From contig NZ_JAUSWF010000005.1 in the NCBI RefSeq assembly GCF_030815095.1, forward strand, positions 92,422 through 156,421: a DNA stretch of 64,000 nt. Direction: 5' to 3'. Below the pieces are notes generated by a model that was not told the DNA's origin, did no database searches, and saw only the letters and a list, made by a program, of their open reading frames with translations. The translations under genes were made by a program, and so were the position numbers. This document shows, piece by piece, positions 24,616 to 34,025 of this stretch. The stretch's first letter is position 1. Every line of letters starts with the position of its first letter. The DNA comes from Aedoeadaptatus ivorii. Its GTDB lineage: Bacteria > Bacillota > Clostridia > Tissierellales > Peptoniphilaceae.

Positions 24616-26564
24616 AAAAAATGGTCATGCTCAGCGTCGTCGGTCGCCTGGACGATATGGAAGACATCCTCTTCGATATCCTCGAGTCCGAGTCGCTGGA
24701 CATGGTCGATGCCATGACCCAGTTGTCTGAAAACAGCAATATCTACCGATTGGAAGACAATGTGGAGATGGTCGTCGACCTGAACAATCTGGCGCCTTTT
24801 CCCCAAGACCCGGGCATTCGCTCCCGGGCGAACGAGGCGCAGAAGCTGGTGGAGTACTTCGGCATCGATTCGATCCCCGTCCACCGCATCGATCCCTCGT
24901 CGGATCAGACGCAGCGGTTTGAGGCGCTGATCGAGCGGGTAGAGCCCTTGCGCAAGGAATACGAAGACATCAACCGCAAGCTCGAAGAAGCCGAAAACTT
25001 TAAGCGCAATGTCGAGCTCTTCAAGAACGTCGACGTGGACCTAAACAAGATCCGCGATTTGGAATACTTTTCCGCCCGCTTCGGCCGGCTCGAAAAGTCG
25101 TCTCGGATCCGGCTTAAGGAAAGCTACGAAAACCTCTTGGCGCTCGTATTCCACACCGGTTCCTTCGAAGACGAAGAGGTCTATATGATCCTCTATCCCA
25201 ACGAAGTCGCCGACGAGATCGACCGGGTCTTAAAGTCCCTCCACTGGATCGACATTCCAATTTTGGAACACGCCGAGGGCACCGCAAAGGACACCCTGGC
25301 GCATTTGGAAGAGAACGAAAAGCGCCTCCACCGCCGTATGGCGGTCATGGAAGACGAGCGGGAAAAGATCTACACCGAAGACCGGGAGAAGGTCAAAGAC
25401 ATCCTCGCCCACGCCCTCTTTATGGGACGGGTGGAAGAGGCGAAGCAGAAGATGGCCCGCTCCAACAAGTACTTCCTCGTCACCGGCTGGACCGACGAGG
25501 ACGGGGTAGAGGAGATCCGAAAGCGGACCGAAAAATACCCCGAACTCACCGTCACCGTACAGGGGGAGGAGGCGGCGGAAAAGGGCATTACGCCGCCGAC
25601 GAAGCTATCGAACCCCTCGTTCTTTAAGCCCTTTGAGCTCTTGGTTCGCATGTACGGCATTCCCCACTACAACGAGATCGACCCGACCATCTTCGTCGGC
25701 ATTACCTATATGCTCCTCTTCGGCGCCATGTTCGGCGACGTGGGGCAGGGGCTGATCTTCGTCCTGATGGGCTGGCTGGTCGCCAAAAAGTGGCAACCCG
25801 ATATGGGGGGCCTGCTTATGCGCATGGGGGCGGCGTCGACGGTATTCGGCTTTTTGTACGGATCAGTCTTCGGCAACGAAGAACTGATCCCCGCCCTGTG
25901 GATGCGGCCCTTCGAGAACATTTCGCAGGTGCTCGTCATCGCCATCGGCTTCGGGATCGTGCTCTTATTGCTCGCCTACGGCATGAACTTCTTAAACGCC
26001 ATCAAGAACAAAGACGTCGCCGGGGGGCTTTTCGGCGAACACGGCCTATTCGGCTTTTTGGTCTTTATTATGCTGCTTCTGATGATCCTCGATGTGGCGG
26101 GTGTGGTGACGATCCTCCCCATGTGGGTCGCCGCGGCGATTTTGATCGCCTCCATGCTTTTGATGATCTTCAAAAAGCCCATTATCGCCAAACTCACCGA
26201 CACCGAGCTGCATTATGAAGGCGGCAAGTCCGGCTACTTTATCGAAAGCTCGTTTTCGATGATCGAGCTGTTGATCTCGACGCTTTCGGGCATCGTGTCC
26301 TTTATCCGGGTAGGCGCCTTTGCCATCAACCACGTGGGGCTCTTTATGGCCTTTCACGTAATGGCCGAAATGGCCACGCATAGCGTCGGGAATATACTGA
26401 TCCTGGTGCTCGGCAATGTCCTCATCATCGGCTTGGAGGGCCTGATCGTGTTTATTCAGGGCCTTCGTTTGGAATATTACGAACTCTTCAGCAGATATTA
26501 CAGCGGCAACGGTCGCGAATTCCGTTCCGACAAGCTCCGCCTCACGAAAGGCAAACAAAAATAG
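24606..26564 (+). CDS. atpI: V-type ATPase subunit I (a-subunit homologue)
   Basis: 652 aa. The cytoplasmic half (about residues 1-350) has long coiled-coil stretches; the C-terminal half has about seven membrane segments. ITYMLLFGAMFGDVGQGLIF and FIRVGAFAINHVGLFMAFH are hallmark motifs, the latter holding the Arg of the ion path. AAGGAAGGTGAAGT precedes the ATG. Membrane stator of the rotary ATPase. Confidence 0.95.
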   Translation: MAVEKMVMLSVVGRLDDMEDILFDILESESLDMVDAMTQLSENSNIYRLEDNVEMVVDLNNLAPFPQDPGIRSRANEAQKLVEYFGIDSIPVHRIDPSSDQTQRFEALIERVEPLRKEYEDINRKLEEAENFKRNVELFKNVDVDLNKIRDLEYFSARFGRLEKSSRIRLKESYENLLALVFHTGSFEDEEVYMILYPNEVADEIDRVLKSLHWIDIPILEHAEGTAKDTLAHLEENEKRLHRRMAVMEDEREKIYTEDREKVKDILAHALFMGRVEEAKQKMARSNKYFLVTGWTDEDGVEEIRKRTEKYPELTVTVQGEEAAEKGITPPTKLSNPSFFKPFELLVRMYGIPHYNEIDPTIFVGITYMLLFGAMFGDVGQGLIFVLMGWLVAKKWQPDMGGLLMRMGAASTVFGFLYGSVFGNEELIPALWMRPFENISQVLVIAIGFGIVLLLLAYGMNFLNAIKNKDVAGGLFGEHGLFGFLVFIMLLLMILDVAGVVTILPMWVAAAILIASMLLMIFKKPIIAKLTDTELHYEGGKSGYFIESSFSMIELLISTLSGIVSFIRVGAFAINHVGLFMAFHVMAEMATHSVGNILILVLGNVLIIGLEGLIVFIQGLRLEYYELFSRYYSGNGREFRSDKLRLTKGKQK

Positions 26565-26574
26565 GAGGATTCCC

Positions 26575-26994
26575 ATGGAAAAGATTTTATTTTTCGCATC
26601 TCTGATCGTCATCTCTACCATCGTGGCAGGCTTTATCTATCTCGAGCGGGGCGTATCCGCCGACCGCGCAAAGCTGAAAAGCGCGATGCGGACCAATCTC
26701 GCCGTATTTATCCCCACCGTCGTGGCGGCCTATGTGCTCCTCGTCCCCGGCGTCGTAGAAGCAGCGACCGCCCCCGCCGAAGTGAACGGCCTGGGCCTTT
26801 TGGCGGCGGCGCTCTCTACGGGCCTTGCCACCATCGGCACGGGCTATGCCGTCGGCGTCGTCGGCAGCGCCGCATTGGGCGCGGTGAGCGAAGACGATTC
26901 CATCTTGGGTAAGACGCTGATCTTCGTCGGCCTGGCGGAAGGGATCGCCATCTACGGTCTGATTATCTCCATTATGATTCTGGGGAAACTGTAA
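26575..26994 (+). CDS. atpK: V-type ATPase proteolipid subunit K
   Basis: 139 aa, four hydrophobic segments. Only the C-terminal pair (about 68-139) is proteolipid-like: Gly/Ala-rich LSTGLATIGTGYAVGVVGSA, and the ion-binding Glu in GLAEGIAIYG. The N-terminal pair shows no Gly pattern or carboxylate, unlike the duplicated hairpins of classical 16-kDa K subunits. One ion site per protomer. Whether Na+ or H+ is carried is not decided by the visible residues. Confidence 0.9.
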   Translation: MEKILFFASLIVISTIVAGFIYLERGVSADRAKLKSAMRTNLAVFIPTVVAAYVLLVPGVVEAATAPAEVNGLGLLAAALSTGLATIGTGYAVGVVGSAALGAVSEDDSILGKTLIFVGLAEGIAIYGLIISIMILGKL

Positions 26995-27302
26995 TGCGCT
27001 CCAGGGTCATATCCAGAGACAACGAAATGCTCGTGGCCCTCAGAATGAGCGGTTTTAAAGGGGTATATTGTTCCGATGCACAGGAACTGAATGCCGCCTT
27101 TGACGCGGCGCTTCTCGACAAGGAGATCGGCATGATCATCTTAAACGAGAAGGACTTCCGCGAATTGGAAGAAAAAGTGCTCGCGGTAAAAGAAAAAAAA
27201 CGCAGTCCCTTTATCTGCACCCTGCCCGGCAGGCGGGGCTACAGCGAAAAGGATTTTATCCTGAAATATGTTCGCGAAGCCATCGGGATTAAACTGGAGT
27301 AG
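26994..27302 (+). CDS. atpF: V-type ATPase subunit F
   Basis: 102 aa, ATG overlapping the atpK stop by one base (TAATG). Small alpha/beta central-stalk subunit; MIILNEKDFRELEE and the C-terminal region agree with the family. It binds subunit D in the rotor axle. Confidence 0.85.
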   Translation: MRSRVISRDNEMLVALRMSGFKGVYCSDAQELNAAFDAALLDKEIGMIILNEKDFRELEEKVLAVKEKKRSPFICTLPGRRGYSEKDFILKYVREAIGIKLE

Positions 27303-27314
27303 ACAGGTGATACA

Positions 27315-27941
27315 ATGCTGCAAATCGAAAATAAATTAGAGCTCTTTGAAAACGTCGTATACAAGCGGCGCATGCTTGATTTGGACAAGCGAAAAGAAGT
27401 TTGGGAGGAGGAACGCAAAGACCTCCTCAAGAAAAAGTCGGAAGTGCTCGGAGCGGAAAAGACGCGCATCGTCAAGCGACGGGAAGATTTGGCGCGGATT
27501 CAAGGCAACGAACAGATCGCCAAGGCGCGGGAAGACGAGCGCGTGCTTCGGCTCAAAAAGCTGAACCAGCTCGAGGAAGACTTCGTCGAGGCGATTCGGG
27601 CGCGCGTCGGGGAATACACCCACACCCCCGCCTACGGCGAAGATTTGATGAAAGACATCGACGCCTCCTTGGCCGAACTCACCCCGGGCGAGTTTCGCAT
27701 CGGCCTCGTACAGGCGGATACCGATCGCTATCTCGACGAAATCCTCGCCCGGGCCGAGGAAAAGGGATTTACCCTAAAGCCCTTTGTCCTCGAGGACTAC
27801 CGCATCGGCGGGCACACCATCAGCGACATCGAGCGCACCTACAGCTTTAACTCCGACCTCTATACCAAGATCGAAGAAAAGCGCTACGAAATCGGAAAAC
27901 TTCTCTATCGCCTGTTCCGGGAGGAGTTGGATTATGTCTAA
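27315..27941 (+). CDS. atpE: V-type ATPase subunit E
   Basis: 208 aa peripheral-stalk subunit. N-terminal charged coiled coil (about residues 20-105), then a compact C-terminal domain. It overlaps atpA by eight bases, suggesting coupled translation. Partner of the small coiled-coil subunit at the head of the operon. Confidence 0.85.
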   Translation: MLQIENKLELFENVVYKRRMLDLDKRKEVWEEERKDLLKKKSEVLGAEKTRIVKRREDLARIQGNEQIAKAREDERVLRLKKLNQLEEDFVEAIRARVGEYTHTPAYGEDLMKDIDASLAELTPGEFRIGLVQADTDRYLDEILARAEEKGFTLKPFVLEDYRIGGHTISDIERTYSFNSDLYTKIEEKRYEIGKLLYRLFREELDYV

Positions 27942-29721
27942 AGCAGGAAAAATTGCAAAGATCAACGGCCCCGTCGTCATCGGCCGCCCCATGGGCGACT
28001 TTACCATGCGGGAGATGGTGCAGGTCGGGGACAAGAAGTTGATCGGCGAGGTGATCGCCATCCGCGGCGACGAGGGCACCGTACAGGTTTACGAAGAGAC
28101 CGAGGGCCTAAAGCGCGACGAAGACATCGTCTCGACCGACGGCCCCCTATCCGTGCGTCTGGGCCCGGGGCTGATCGGCAATATGTTCGACGGCATCGAG
28201 CGGCCCTTAAACCGCATTAAGGATCTCTACGGCGACTTTATCCCCGAGGGGATCGGGCTCATGAATCTCGATCTGGAAAAGAAATGGCCCTTCGTCCCCG
28301 CCGTTTCGGTGGGAGATGTCGTAGAGGGCGGCGCGATTTTCGGCACCGTAAAGGAAAGCGAGATCATCGACCATAGGGTCCTCGTGCCCCCCAAGACGCG
28401 CGGCAAGGTTGTTTGGATCGCCGAAGCGGGGGACTACAATATCGTGGAGCCGGTGATGAAGATCGCCACCGAGCGGGGCAAAGAAGAGATCGCCATGAGC
28501 CACGAATGGCCCGTGCGGATCCCCCGTCCCGTCGAAAAATATGCCGATGCCAATCAGCTTTTGGTGACCGGCCAGCGGGTACTCGACGTGTTCTTTCCCA
28601 TCGCCAAAGGGGGAACCGTCGCCATCCCCGGCGGCTTCGGTACCGGTAAGACCATGACCCAGCACTCCATCGCCAAGTACTGCGATGCGGACATTATCGT
28701 CTATATCGGCTGCGGCGAGCGGGGGAACGAAATGACCGAGGTACTCGAGGACTTCCCCGAGCTGATCGACCCCAATACGGGCAAGCCCCTGATGGAGCGG
28801 ACCATTTTGATCGCCAATACATCCAATATGCCGGTCGCCGCCCGCGAGGCGTCGATCTACACCGGCATCACCATCGCCGAGTACTTCCGCGACCAGGGCT
28901 ACCACGTCGCCATGATGGCGGATTCCACCTCCCGCTGGGCCGAAGCCCTGCGCGAGATCTCGGGCCGTCTGGAAGAAATGCCCGCCGAAGAAGGCTACCC
29001 CGCGTACTTGCCCTCGCGCATCGCCTCGTTCTATGAGCGCAGCGGATACGCCAAGACCCTAAACGGCGCCGAGGGATCGGTAACCACCATCGGCGCGGTC
29101 TCCCCGGCGGGGGGCGACTTCTCGGAGCCGGTGACCGAAAACACCCGCCGCTTCGTCAACACCTTCCTCGCCTTGGACAAGGACCTGGCGTATTCGCGCC
29201 ACTATCCCGCCATCCACTGGCTCAACAGCTACTCGGGCTATGTGCAGGCGCTTTCGAACTACTACGACAATCGCCTCGACGGGGACCTGCCCACCCTTCG
29301 CAAGAAGTTTTTGGGGATCCTCCACGAGGAAGCGCGGCTCCAGGAGATCGTCATGCTCGTCGGCGAGGACGTGCTGCCGGACAAGGAGCGGTTTTTGCTC
29401 CAGATTTCGAGAATCATCAAGGACGGCTTTTTGCAACAAAACGCCTTCCACCCCACCGACGCCTATGTGCCCTTGGAAAAGCAGTTCGAGATGCTCCGCA
29501 TTATCGACACGCTCTACGAAGAGGGCAATCAGGTGTTGGATCTGGGCGTTTCGATCGAAGAGGTCAAAAACGAGGCGCTCTTTTCCAAGGTGGTCAATAT
29601 GAAGTACAATATCGACAACGACGACTTAAACGCCTTTACCCGCCTGAGCAACGAGATTCAGGACTATTACCGGGAGCTGCGGATCGAATACGGCGTATCG
29701 GAAGAGCAGATGGGAGAGTGA
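27934..29721 (+). CDS. atpA: V-type ATPase catalytic subunit A
   Basis: 595 aa. The start at 27934 follows GGGAGGAG inside atpE; the frame is open upstream but shadows atpE. P-loop GGFGTGKTMTQ at about 230, with Gly where most A subunits have Pro (GPFGSGKT). GERGNEMTEVLEDFPEL and ADSTSRWAEALREISGRLEE are diagnostic, and the A-specific non-homologous insert is present. Hydrolyses or makes ATP in the rotary complex. Confidence 0.96.
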   Translation: MSKAGKIAKINGPVVIGRPMGDFTMREMVQVGDKKLIGEVIAIRGDEGTVQVYEETEGLKRDEDIVSTDGPLSVRLGPGLIGNMFDGIERPLNRIKDLYGDFIPEGIGLMNLDLEKKWPFVPAVSVGDVVEGGAIFGTVKESEIIDHRVLVPPKTRGKVVWIAEAGDYNIVEPVMKIATERGKEEIAMSHEWPVRIPRPVEKYADANQLLVTGQRVLDVFFPIAKGGTVAIPGGFGTGKTMTQHSIAKYCDADIIVYIGCGERGNEMTEVLEDFPELIDPNTGKPLMERTILIANTSNMPVAAREASIYTGITIAEYFRDQGYHVAMMADSTSRWAEALREISGRLEEMPAEEGYPAYLPSRIASFYERSGYAKTLNGAEGSVTTIGAVSPAGGDFSEPVTENTRRFVNTFLALDKDLAYSRHYPAIHWLNSYSGYVQALSNYYDNRLDGDLPTLRKKFLGILHEEARLQEIVMLVGEDVLPDKERFLLQISRIIKDGFLQQNAFHPTDAYVPLEKQFEMLRIIDTLYEEGNQVLDLGVSIEEVKNEALFSKVVNMKYNIDNDDLNAFTRLSNEIQDYYRELRIEYGVSEEQMGE

Positions 29722-29725
29722 TAGC

Positions 29726-31093
29726 ATGAAAAAAGAATATTTATCCCTCGATACGGTCGAGGGCTCTCTGATCCAACTGTCCGGACTCCATCACGTCAGC
29801 TACGGAGAGATCGTCTCTATCACCAATGCGGCCACCAAGGAAGAACTGGTGGGCCGGGTCATCGGCATCGACGAAGACGCGGCGACGGTACAGGTATTCG
29901 GCGAGTCCATGGGCGTCTCTACCGAAAACCTGCGGGTGGTCTTTGAGGGCAAGCCCTTCGAAATCCCCCTTTCGCCTGACATTTTGGGACGCACCTTTAA
30001 CGGCATCGGCCGGGCCATCGACAAGGGCGGGCCGGTCTATGCCGACCGCTTCTACAATGTCAACGGCAGCCCCATGAACCCCGTAGCGCGGGAATACCCC
30101 CGTAACTACGTACAGACCGGGATCCGCGCCATCGACTCGGTTATGACCCTGATCCGGGGGCAAAAGCTTCCGATCTTTTCGGGTTCGGGCCTTCCCCACA
30201 ACGAGCTGGCGGCGCAGATCGTCAAGCAGGCGAATATCGTCGGCGAAGACGCGGAGTTTTCCGTCGTATTCTGCGGCATGGGCTTAAAGCGCGAGGTGGC
30301 GGCATACTTCATCGACAGCTTTATGGAAGCCGGGGTTATGGATAAAGTCGTCATCTATATGAATTACGCCGACGACCCCATTATGGAGCGGATCATTGCC
30401 CCCAAATGCGCCCTGACCGCGGCGGAATACCTGGCCTTCGAACAGCACCGCCACGTGCTCGTCATCATGACCGATATGACCAGCTACGGCGAAAGCCTGC
30501 GGGAAGTCTCGTCCCAGCGGCAGGAAGTGCCCTCGAGAAAGGGCTATCCGGGCTATTTGTACTCGGATCTGGCGGCGATTTACGAGCGCGCGGGCATGAT
30601 CAAGGGCGTCGACGGCTCCGTCACCCTGATCCCCATCCTCACCATGCCCTCCGACGACATTACCCACCCCATCCCCGACTTGACGGGATACATCACCGAG
30701 GGGCAGATCGTACTGAGCCGGGAACTCAACGGGCAGGGGATCTACCCGCCGGTGGACATTCTCAACTCCCTCTCGCGGCTTATGAAAGACGGGATCGGCG
30801 AGAAGTACACCCGCAAAGACCACGCCGACGTATCGGCACAGCTCTTCGCTTCATACTCCCGCTGTATCGAAATCCGCGCCCTGGCGCAGATCATCGGCGA
30901 GGAAGAGCTCTCCGAAAACGACCAAAAGATTATGGAATTCGGCCGCCGCTTCGAAAACGAATTTATCGGCCAGGATTATAACGAATCCTCGACCATCGAA
31001 GAGACTCTCGATGCGGCGTGGGAACTCCTCCGCATCCTGCCGAGAGAGAGCCTGGTGCGGATCGATCCCAAGATCTTGAACGAGTATCTGTAG
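29726..31093 (+). CDS. atpB: V-type ATPase regulatory subunit B
   Basis: 455 aa, ATG after GGGAGAG. Non-catalytic nucleotide-site partner of subunit A: the P-loop is degenerate (IFSGSGLPHNELAAQI), as normal for B. Motifs VVFCGMGLKRE and IMTDMTSYGESLREVSSQRQ are present. Confidence 0.96.
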   Translation: MKKEYLSLDTVEGSLIQLSGLHHVSYGEIVSITNAATKEELVGRVIGIDEDAATVQVFGESMGVSTENLRVVFEGKPFEIPLSPDILGRTFNGIGRAIDKGGPVYADRFYNVNGSPMNPVAREYPRNYVQTGIRAIDSVMTLIRGQKLPIFSGSGLPHNELAAQIVKQANIVGEDAEFSVVFCGMGLKREVAAYFIDSFMEAGVMDKVVIYMNYADDPIMERIIAPKCALTAAEYLAFEQHRHVLVIMTDMTSYGESLREVSSQRQEVPSRKGYPGYLYSDLAAIYERAGMIKGVDGSVTLIPILTMPSDDITHPIPDLTGYITEGQIVLSRELNGQGIYPPVDILNSLSRLMKDGIGEKYTRKDHADVSAQLFASYSRCIEIRALAQIIGEEELSENDQKIMEFGRRFENEFIGQDYNESSTIEETLDAAWELLRILPRESLVRIDPKILNEYL

Positions 31094-31102
31094 GAGCATC
31101 GT

Positions 31103-31720
31103 ATGGCAAACAAAGTGACGGCGACCAAAGCCAATTTAATGAAAATCAAAAGCGCCCTCTCTTTTGCCAAAAAGGGGTACGGCCTTTTGGACAAAAAGCG
31201 CGCCGTGCTGATGCGCGAAATGATGCGCTTAAACGACCGCGCGGCGACGATTCAACAGGAAATCGAAGAAAAATTCGCCCATTCCTACGAATCCCTGACC
31301 ATGGCCTCGGTGACCATGGGCTGGGAAGCGGTGGTCGATATGTCCAAATCCATGCCCAAGGAAGAGCCCTACAAGATCGGCTACCGCTCCGTGATGGGGG
31401 TAGAGATCCCCGAAATCCACTACAAGGAATTTCAACCCACCTCCACCTTCAGCATCTTCGAGAGCAGCTTCGCCTTCGACCAGGCCTATATCGAAATGCA
31501 CGAGATGCGGGCGCGCATCTACGAGCTGGCGGAATTGGAGACCGACCTCTACCGATTGGCAAAAGAAATCAAAAAAACCGTAAAGCGGGCCAACGCCCTG
31601 GAAAAAATCCAGATCCCCAAATACGAACAGGCGAAGAAAGAAATCGAAGAAATCCTCGCCGAAAAGGAACGGGAAGATTTTTTCCGGCTGAAACGGGTAA
31701 AAAGCAATGTATCCGAATAG
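31103..31720 (+). CDS. atpD: V-type ATPase subunit D
   Basis: 205 aa central-rotor coiled-coil subunit; the family N-terminus (TATKANLMKIKSALSFAKKG) is clear. The TAG stop lies inside the left arm of the operon's terminator stem. Last gene of the nine-gene operon. Confidence 0.93.
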   Translation: MANKVTATKANLMKIKSALSFAKKGYGLLDKKRAVLMREMMRLNDRAATIQQEIEEKFAHSYESLTMASVTMGWEAVVDMSKSMPKEEPYKIGYRSVMGVEIPEIHYKEFQPTSTFSIFESSFAFDQAYIEMHEMRARIYELAELETDLYRLAKEIKKTVKRANALEKIQIPKYEQAKKEIEEILAEKEREDFFRLKRVKSNVSE

Positions 31721-31745
31721 ACCTCTATAGAGGTCTATTTTTTAT
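31716..31745 (+). terminator. Terminator of the V-ATPase operon
   Basis: AATAGACCTC, loop TATA, GAGGTCTATT, then T-run. The Nudix gene starts only 12 bases later, so some read-through is likely. Confidence 0.9.
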
Positions 31746-31756
31746 AAGGAGGGTTT

Positions 31757-32254
31757 ATGGAACTCAGACGAATTTACGACGAAAACTTCGAATACCGCGG
31801 CTATCTAAAAGACAGAGCGGTGCCCTTAGAGGCCGACGAATACGTGCTGGTAGCGGGCGTGATCCTCTTTTCCGAGGGGAAATTCCTAGCCACCAAGCGG
31901 GCGGAAAACAAAGAATATCCCCACAAGTGGGAATTTACCGTAGGGAGCGTCGTCCGCGAAGAGAGCGCCCTCGAAGGGGCGCTTCGGGAACTCTCCGAAG
32001 AAGTCGGCGTCAAGGCGACGGGCGAAGAGCTGCTTTTTTTGGGCACCATGAAAGAAACGCAGAAATTCTCGAAAATCTTTCTCCTCGAAAAAAACGTCGA
32101 GAAGATCAAATTGCAAAAGAGCGAGGTCGAAGACTACAAGTGGATCGACAAAAGCGAGCTTGACGCCATGCTCGAGGCGAACGAATTTGCCGAACCCATG
32201 GCGGCAAGACTCCGCAAATACCTGCCCATGATCGAGGATTGCTTCGGCGCCTAG
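31757..32254 (+). CDS. Nudix hydrolase
   Basis: 165 aa. The Nudix box is complete: the segment from Gly62 (GSVVREESALEGALRELSEE followed by VGV) fits GX5EX7REUXEEXGU exactly. Sequence around it resembles the isopentenyl-diphosphate-isomerase-like/YfcD group. AAGGAGGG before the ATG. Substrate unknown. No separate promoter is obvious; it may be read through from the ATPase operon. Confidence 0.88.
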   Translation: MELRRIYDENFEYRGYLKDRAVPLEADEYVLVAGVILFSEGKFLATKRAENKEYPHKWEFTVGSVVREESALEGALRELSEEVGVKATGEELLFLGTMKETQKFSKIFLLEKNVEKIKLQKSEVEDYKWIDKSELDAMLEANEFAEPMAARLRKYLPMIEDCFGA

Positions 32255-32308
32255 GCGCGGTTGTGCGTGCGGCGTGGCAAGAAAATAAAGACATAGCATA
32301 GAAAAGGC

Positions 32309-32336
32309 ATCCCCCGGCGCGACCGGGGGATTTTTC
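32309..32336 (+). terminator. Terminator after the Nudix gene
   Basis: ATCCCCCGG, loop CGCGA, CCGGGGGAT, then T-run. Confidence 0.9.
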
Positions 32337-32369
32337 ATGCGCAAAAAGACAAAAACAAAGAAAATAAAT

Positions 32370-32398
32370 TACAATACAAAATTTCATTTTACATTGTA
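32370..32398. promoter_or_regulatory. Operator-like dyad upstream of the AGCS symporter
   Basis: TACAATACAAAAT, TTC, ATTTTACATTGTA: a 13-bp inverted repeat with two mismatches. It covers the -35 box of the promoter at 32388, a classic repressor position. Confidence 0.65.
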
Positions 32399-32415
32399 GT
32401 TTTCTGTGATAAAAT
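32388..32415 (+). promoter_or_regulatory. Promoter of the AGCS symporter
   Basis: TTTACA (32388-32393), 16 bases, TAAAAT (32410-32415); -35 embedded in the dyad at 32370-32398. Confidence 0.65.
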
Positions 32416-32461
32416 AGTGAACGTAAAGAACAAATCAGAAGAACGAAAAGACGAGGTGAAC

Positions 32462-33862
32462 ATGGAACTCCTACTGACAATCAACGGGTATTTATACTAT
32501 CCCATTTTAATTATCGTATTGTTCGGCGCGGGCCTGTACTTTTCCGTCCGCACCGGTCTCGTACAACTCTCTATGCTCGGCGAATCCCTTCGGGTCGTCC
32601 GGGAAAAACCCCATGGCGAGGGAGAAATTTCTTCCTTCCAGGCGCTGATGGTCTCGACCGCATCGCGGGTCGGCACCGGCAATATCGTGGGCGTCGCCCA
32701 GGCGATCTGCCTCGGCGGCTACGGCGCGGTATTCTGGATGTGGATTATCGCCATCATCGGGAGCGCCTCGGCCTTTGTCGAATCGACCCTGGCGCAGATC
32801 TACAAGCGCCGCGGCGAAGACGGCACCAGCTACGGCGGCCCCAGCTACTATATCGAAATCGCGCTGGGTTCGAGAAAGCTCGGCGTGCTCTTTGCGGTAT
32901 TTTTGATCCTCACCTACGCGGTGGGCTTCAATATGCTCGCTTCCTTCAATATGCAGGATTCCTTTAAGGTCTACGACTTTTACGTGCCCGGCAAGACCTC
33001 CTGGTACATCGGCGGCGTCCTCGCCCTGGTGGCGGGTTACTGCGTGCTGGGCGGCGGCAAGCGAATCATCAAGGCGACCTCGACCTTGGTTCCCATTATG
33101 GGACTGCTGTTTGTCGCCATGAGCGTCTTTATGATCCTCGTCAATCTCGACTATATGCCCACCGTATTCCAAAACATCTTCGCCGACGCCTTTAACTTCG
33201 ACGCCATCTTCGGCGGTCTCGCCGGCTCGGCTCTGGTCTACGGCATTAAGCGGGGTCTGTACTCCAACGAAGCGGGTATGGGTTCTGCGCCCAACGCCGC
33301 CGCATCGGCGGATGTGTCCCACCCGGTCAAACAGGGCCTCGTGCAGATGTTCTCGGTATTTTTGGACACCTTGGTCATCTGCTCCGCCACGGCCTTTATG
33401 GCGATGGCATCGGGCGTGGCAGCCACCGAAGAACTCGCCGGCGCGCCCTATGTGCAGGCGGCCCTCTCTACCGTCCTCGGCGGCTACGGCAATGTGTTTA
33501 TCACCCTGTCCCTGGTACTCTTTGCCTTCACCACCCTTTTGGGCAATCTCTACTATGTAGACAGCTGCCTCAACTACCTGAACGGCAAAATGCCCTCCAA
33601 GACCTTTATGTTGATCTATCGCATCGTCGCCGTCCTCCTGATCTTTATCGGATCCAGCATCGAAATGAAACTCGCGTGGAACATCGCGGACTTTTTGATG
33701 GCGATGATGGTGCTCGTCAACATCCCCACCATCCTCGTTTTGGGGGATCAGGCCTTCGACGCCTTAAGAGACTACAAAGACCAACGCAAACGAAATGTAG
33801 AACCGGTCTTTGTGGGCAAAAACATCGGCCTCGACGAAAGCAAATTGGACTACTGGAAATAA
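32462..33862 (+). CDS. Na+:alanine/glycine symporter, AGCS family
   Basis: 466 aa, about ten membrane segments. ASRVGTGNIVGVAQAI and YGIKRGLYSNEAGMGSAPNA are AGCS signatures. Start ATG 32462 after GAGGTGAAC; the frame extends 15 codons upstream without a ribosome site. Imports alanine or glycine with Na+; glycine would be a Stickland acceptor. Monocistronic, with a likely repressed promoter. Confidence 0.93.
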   Translation: MELLLTINGYLYYPILIIVLFGAGLYFSVRTGLVQLSMLGESLRVVREKPHGEGEISSFQALMVSTASRVGTGNIVGVAQAICLGGYGAVFWMWIIAIIGSASAFVESTLAQIYKRRGEDGTSYGGPSYYIEIALGSRKLGVLFAVFLILTYAVGFNMLASFNMQDSFKVYDFYVPGKTSWYIGGVLALVAGYCVLGGGKRIIKATSTLVPIMGLLFVAMSVFMILVNLDYMPTVFQNIFADAFNFDAIFGGLAGSALVYGIKRGLYSNEAGMGSAPNAAASADVSHPVKQGLVQMFSVFLDTLVICSATAFMAMASGVAATEELAGAPYVQAALSTVLGGYGNVFITLSLVLFAFTTLLGNLYYVDSCLNYLNGKMPSKTFMLIYRIVAVLLIFIGSSIEMKLAWNIADFLMAMMVLVNIPTILVLGDQAFDALRDYKDQRKRNVEPVFVGKNIGLDESKLDYWK

Positions 33863-33870
33863 AGAATACG

Positions 33871-33902
33871 CCCCTGCCCGCCGCGGCAGGGGTTTTGTTT
33901 TT
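33871..33902 (+). terminator. Terminator after the AGCS gene
   Basis: CCCCTGCC, loop CGCCGC, GGCAGGGG, then TTTTGTTTTT. Confidence 0.9.
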
Positions 33903-33977
33903 CAAAAGTGACGGTGCGTTTACAAAGACAAAGAAACGGCAGGCCTTTTTTGTTCGGCGGTCGCATTGCTTTTATTG

Positions 33978-33986
33978 TGGTATGAT
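33978..33986 (+). promoter_or_regulatory. Extended -10 promoter of a small membrane-protein gene
   Basis: TGGTATGAT; no good -35 at the usual distance. Confidence 0.5.
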
Positions 33987-34025
33987 GTGCGCAGAAACAC
34001 AGTGCGATACGAGGAGGAGAAGAAG

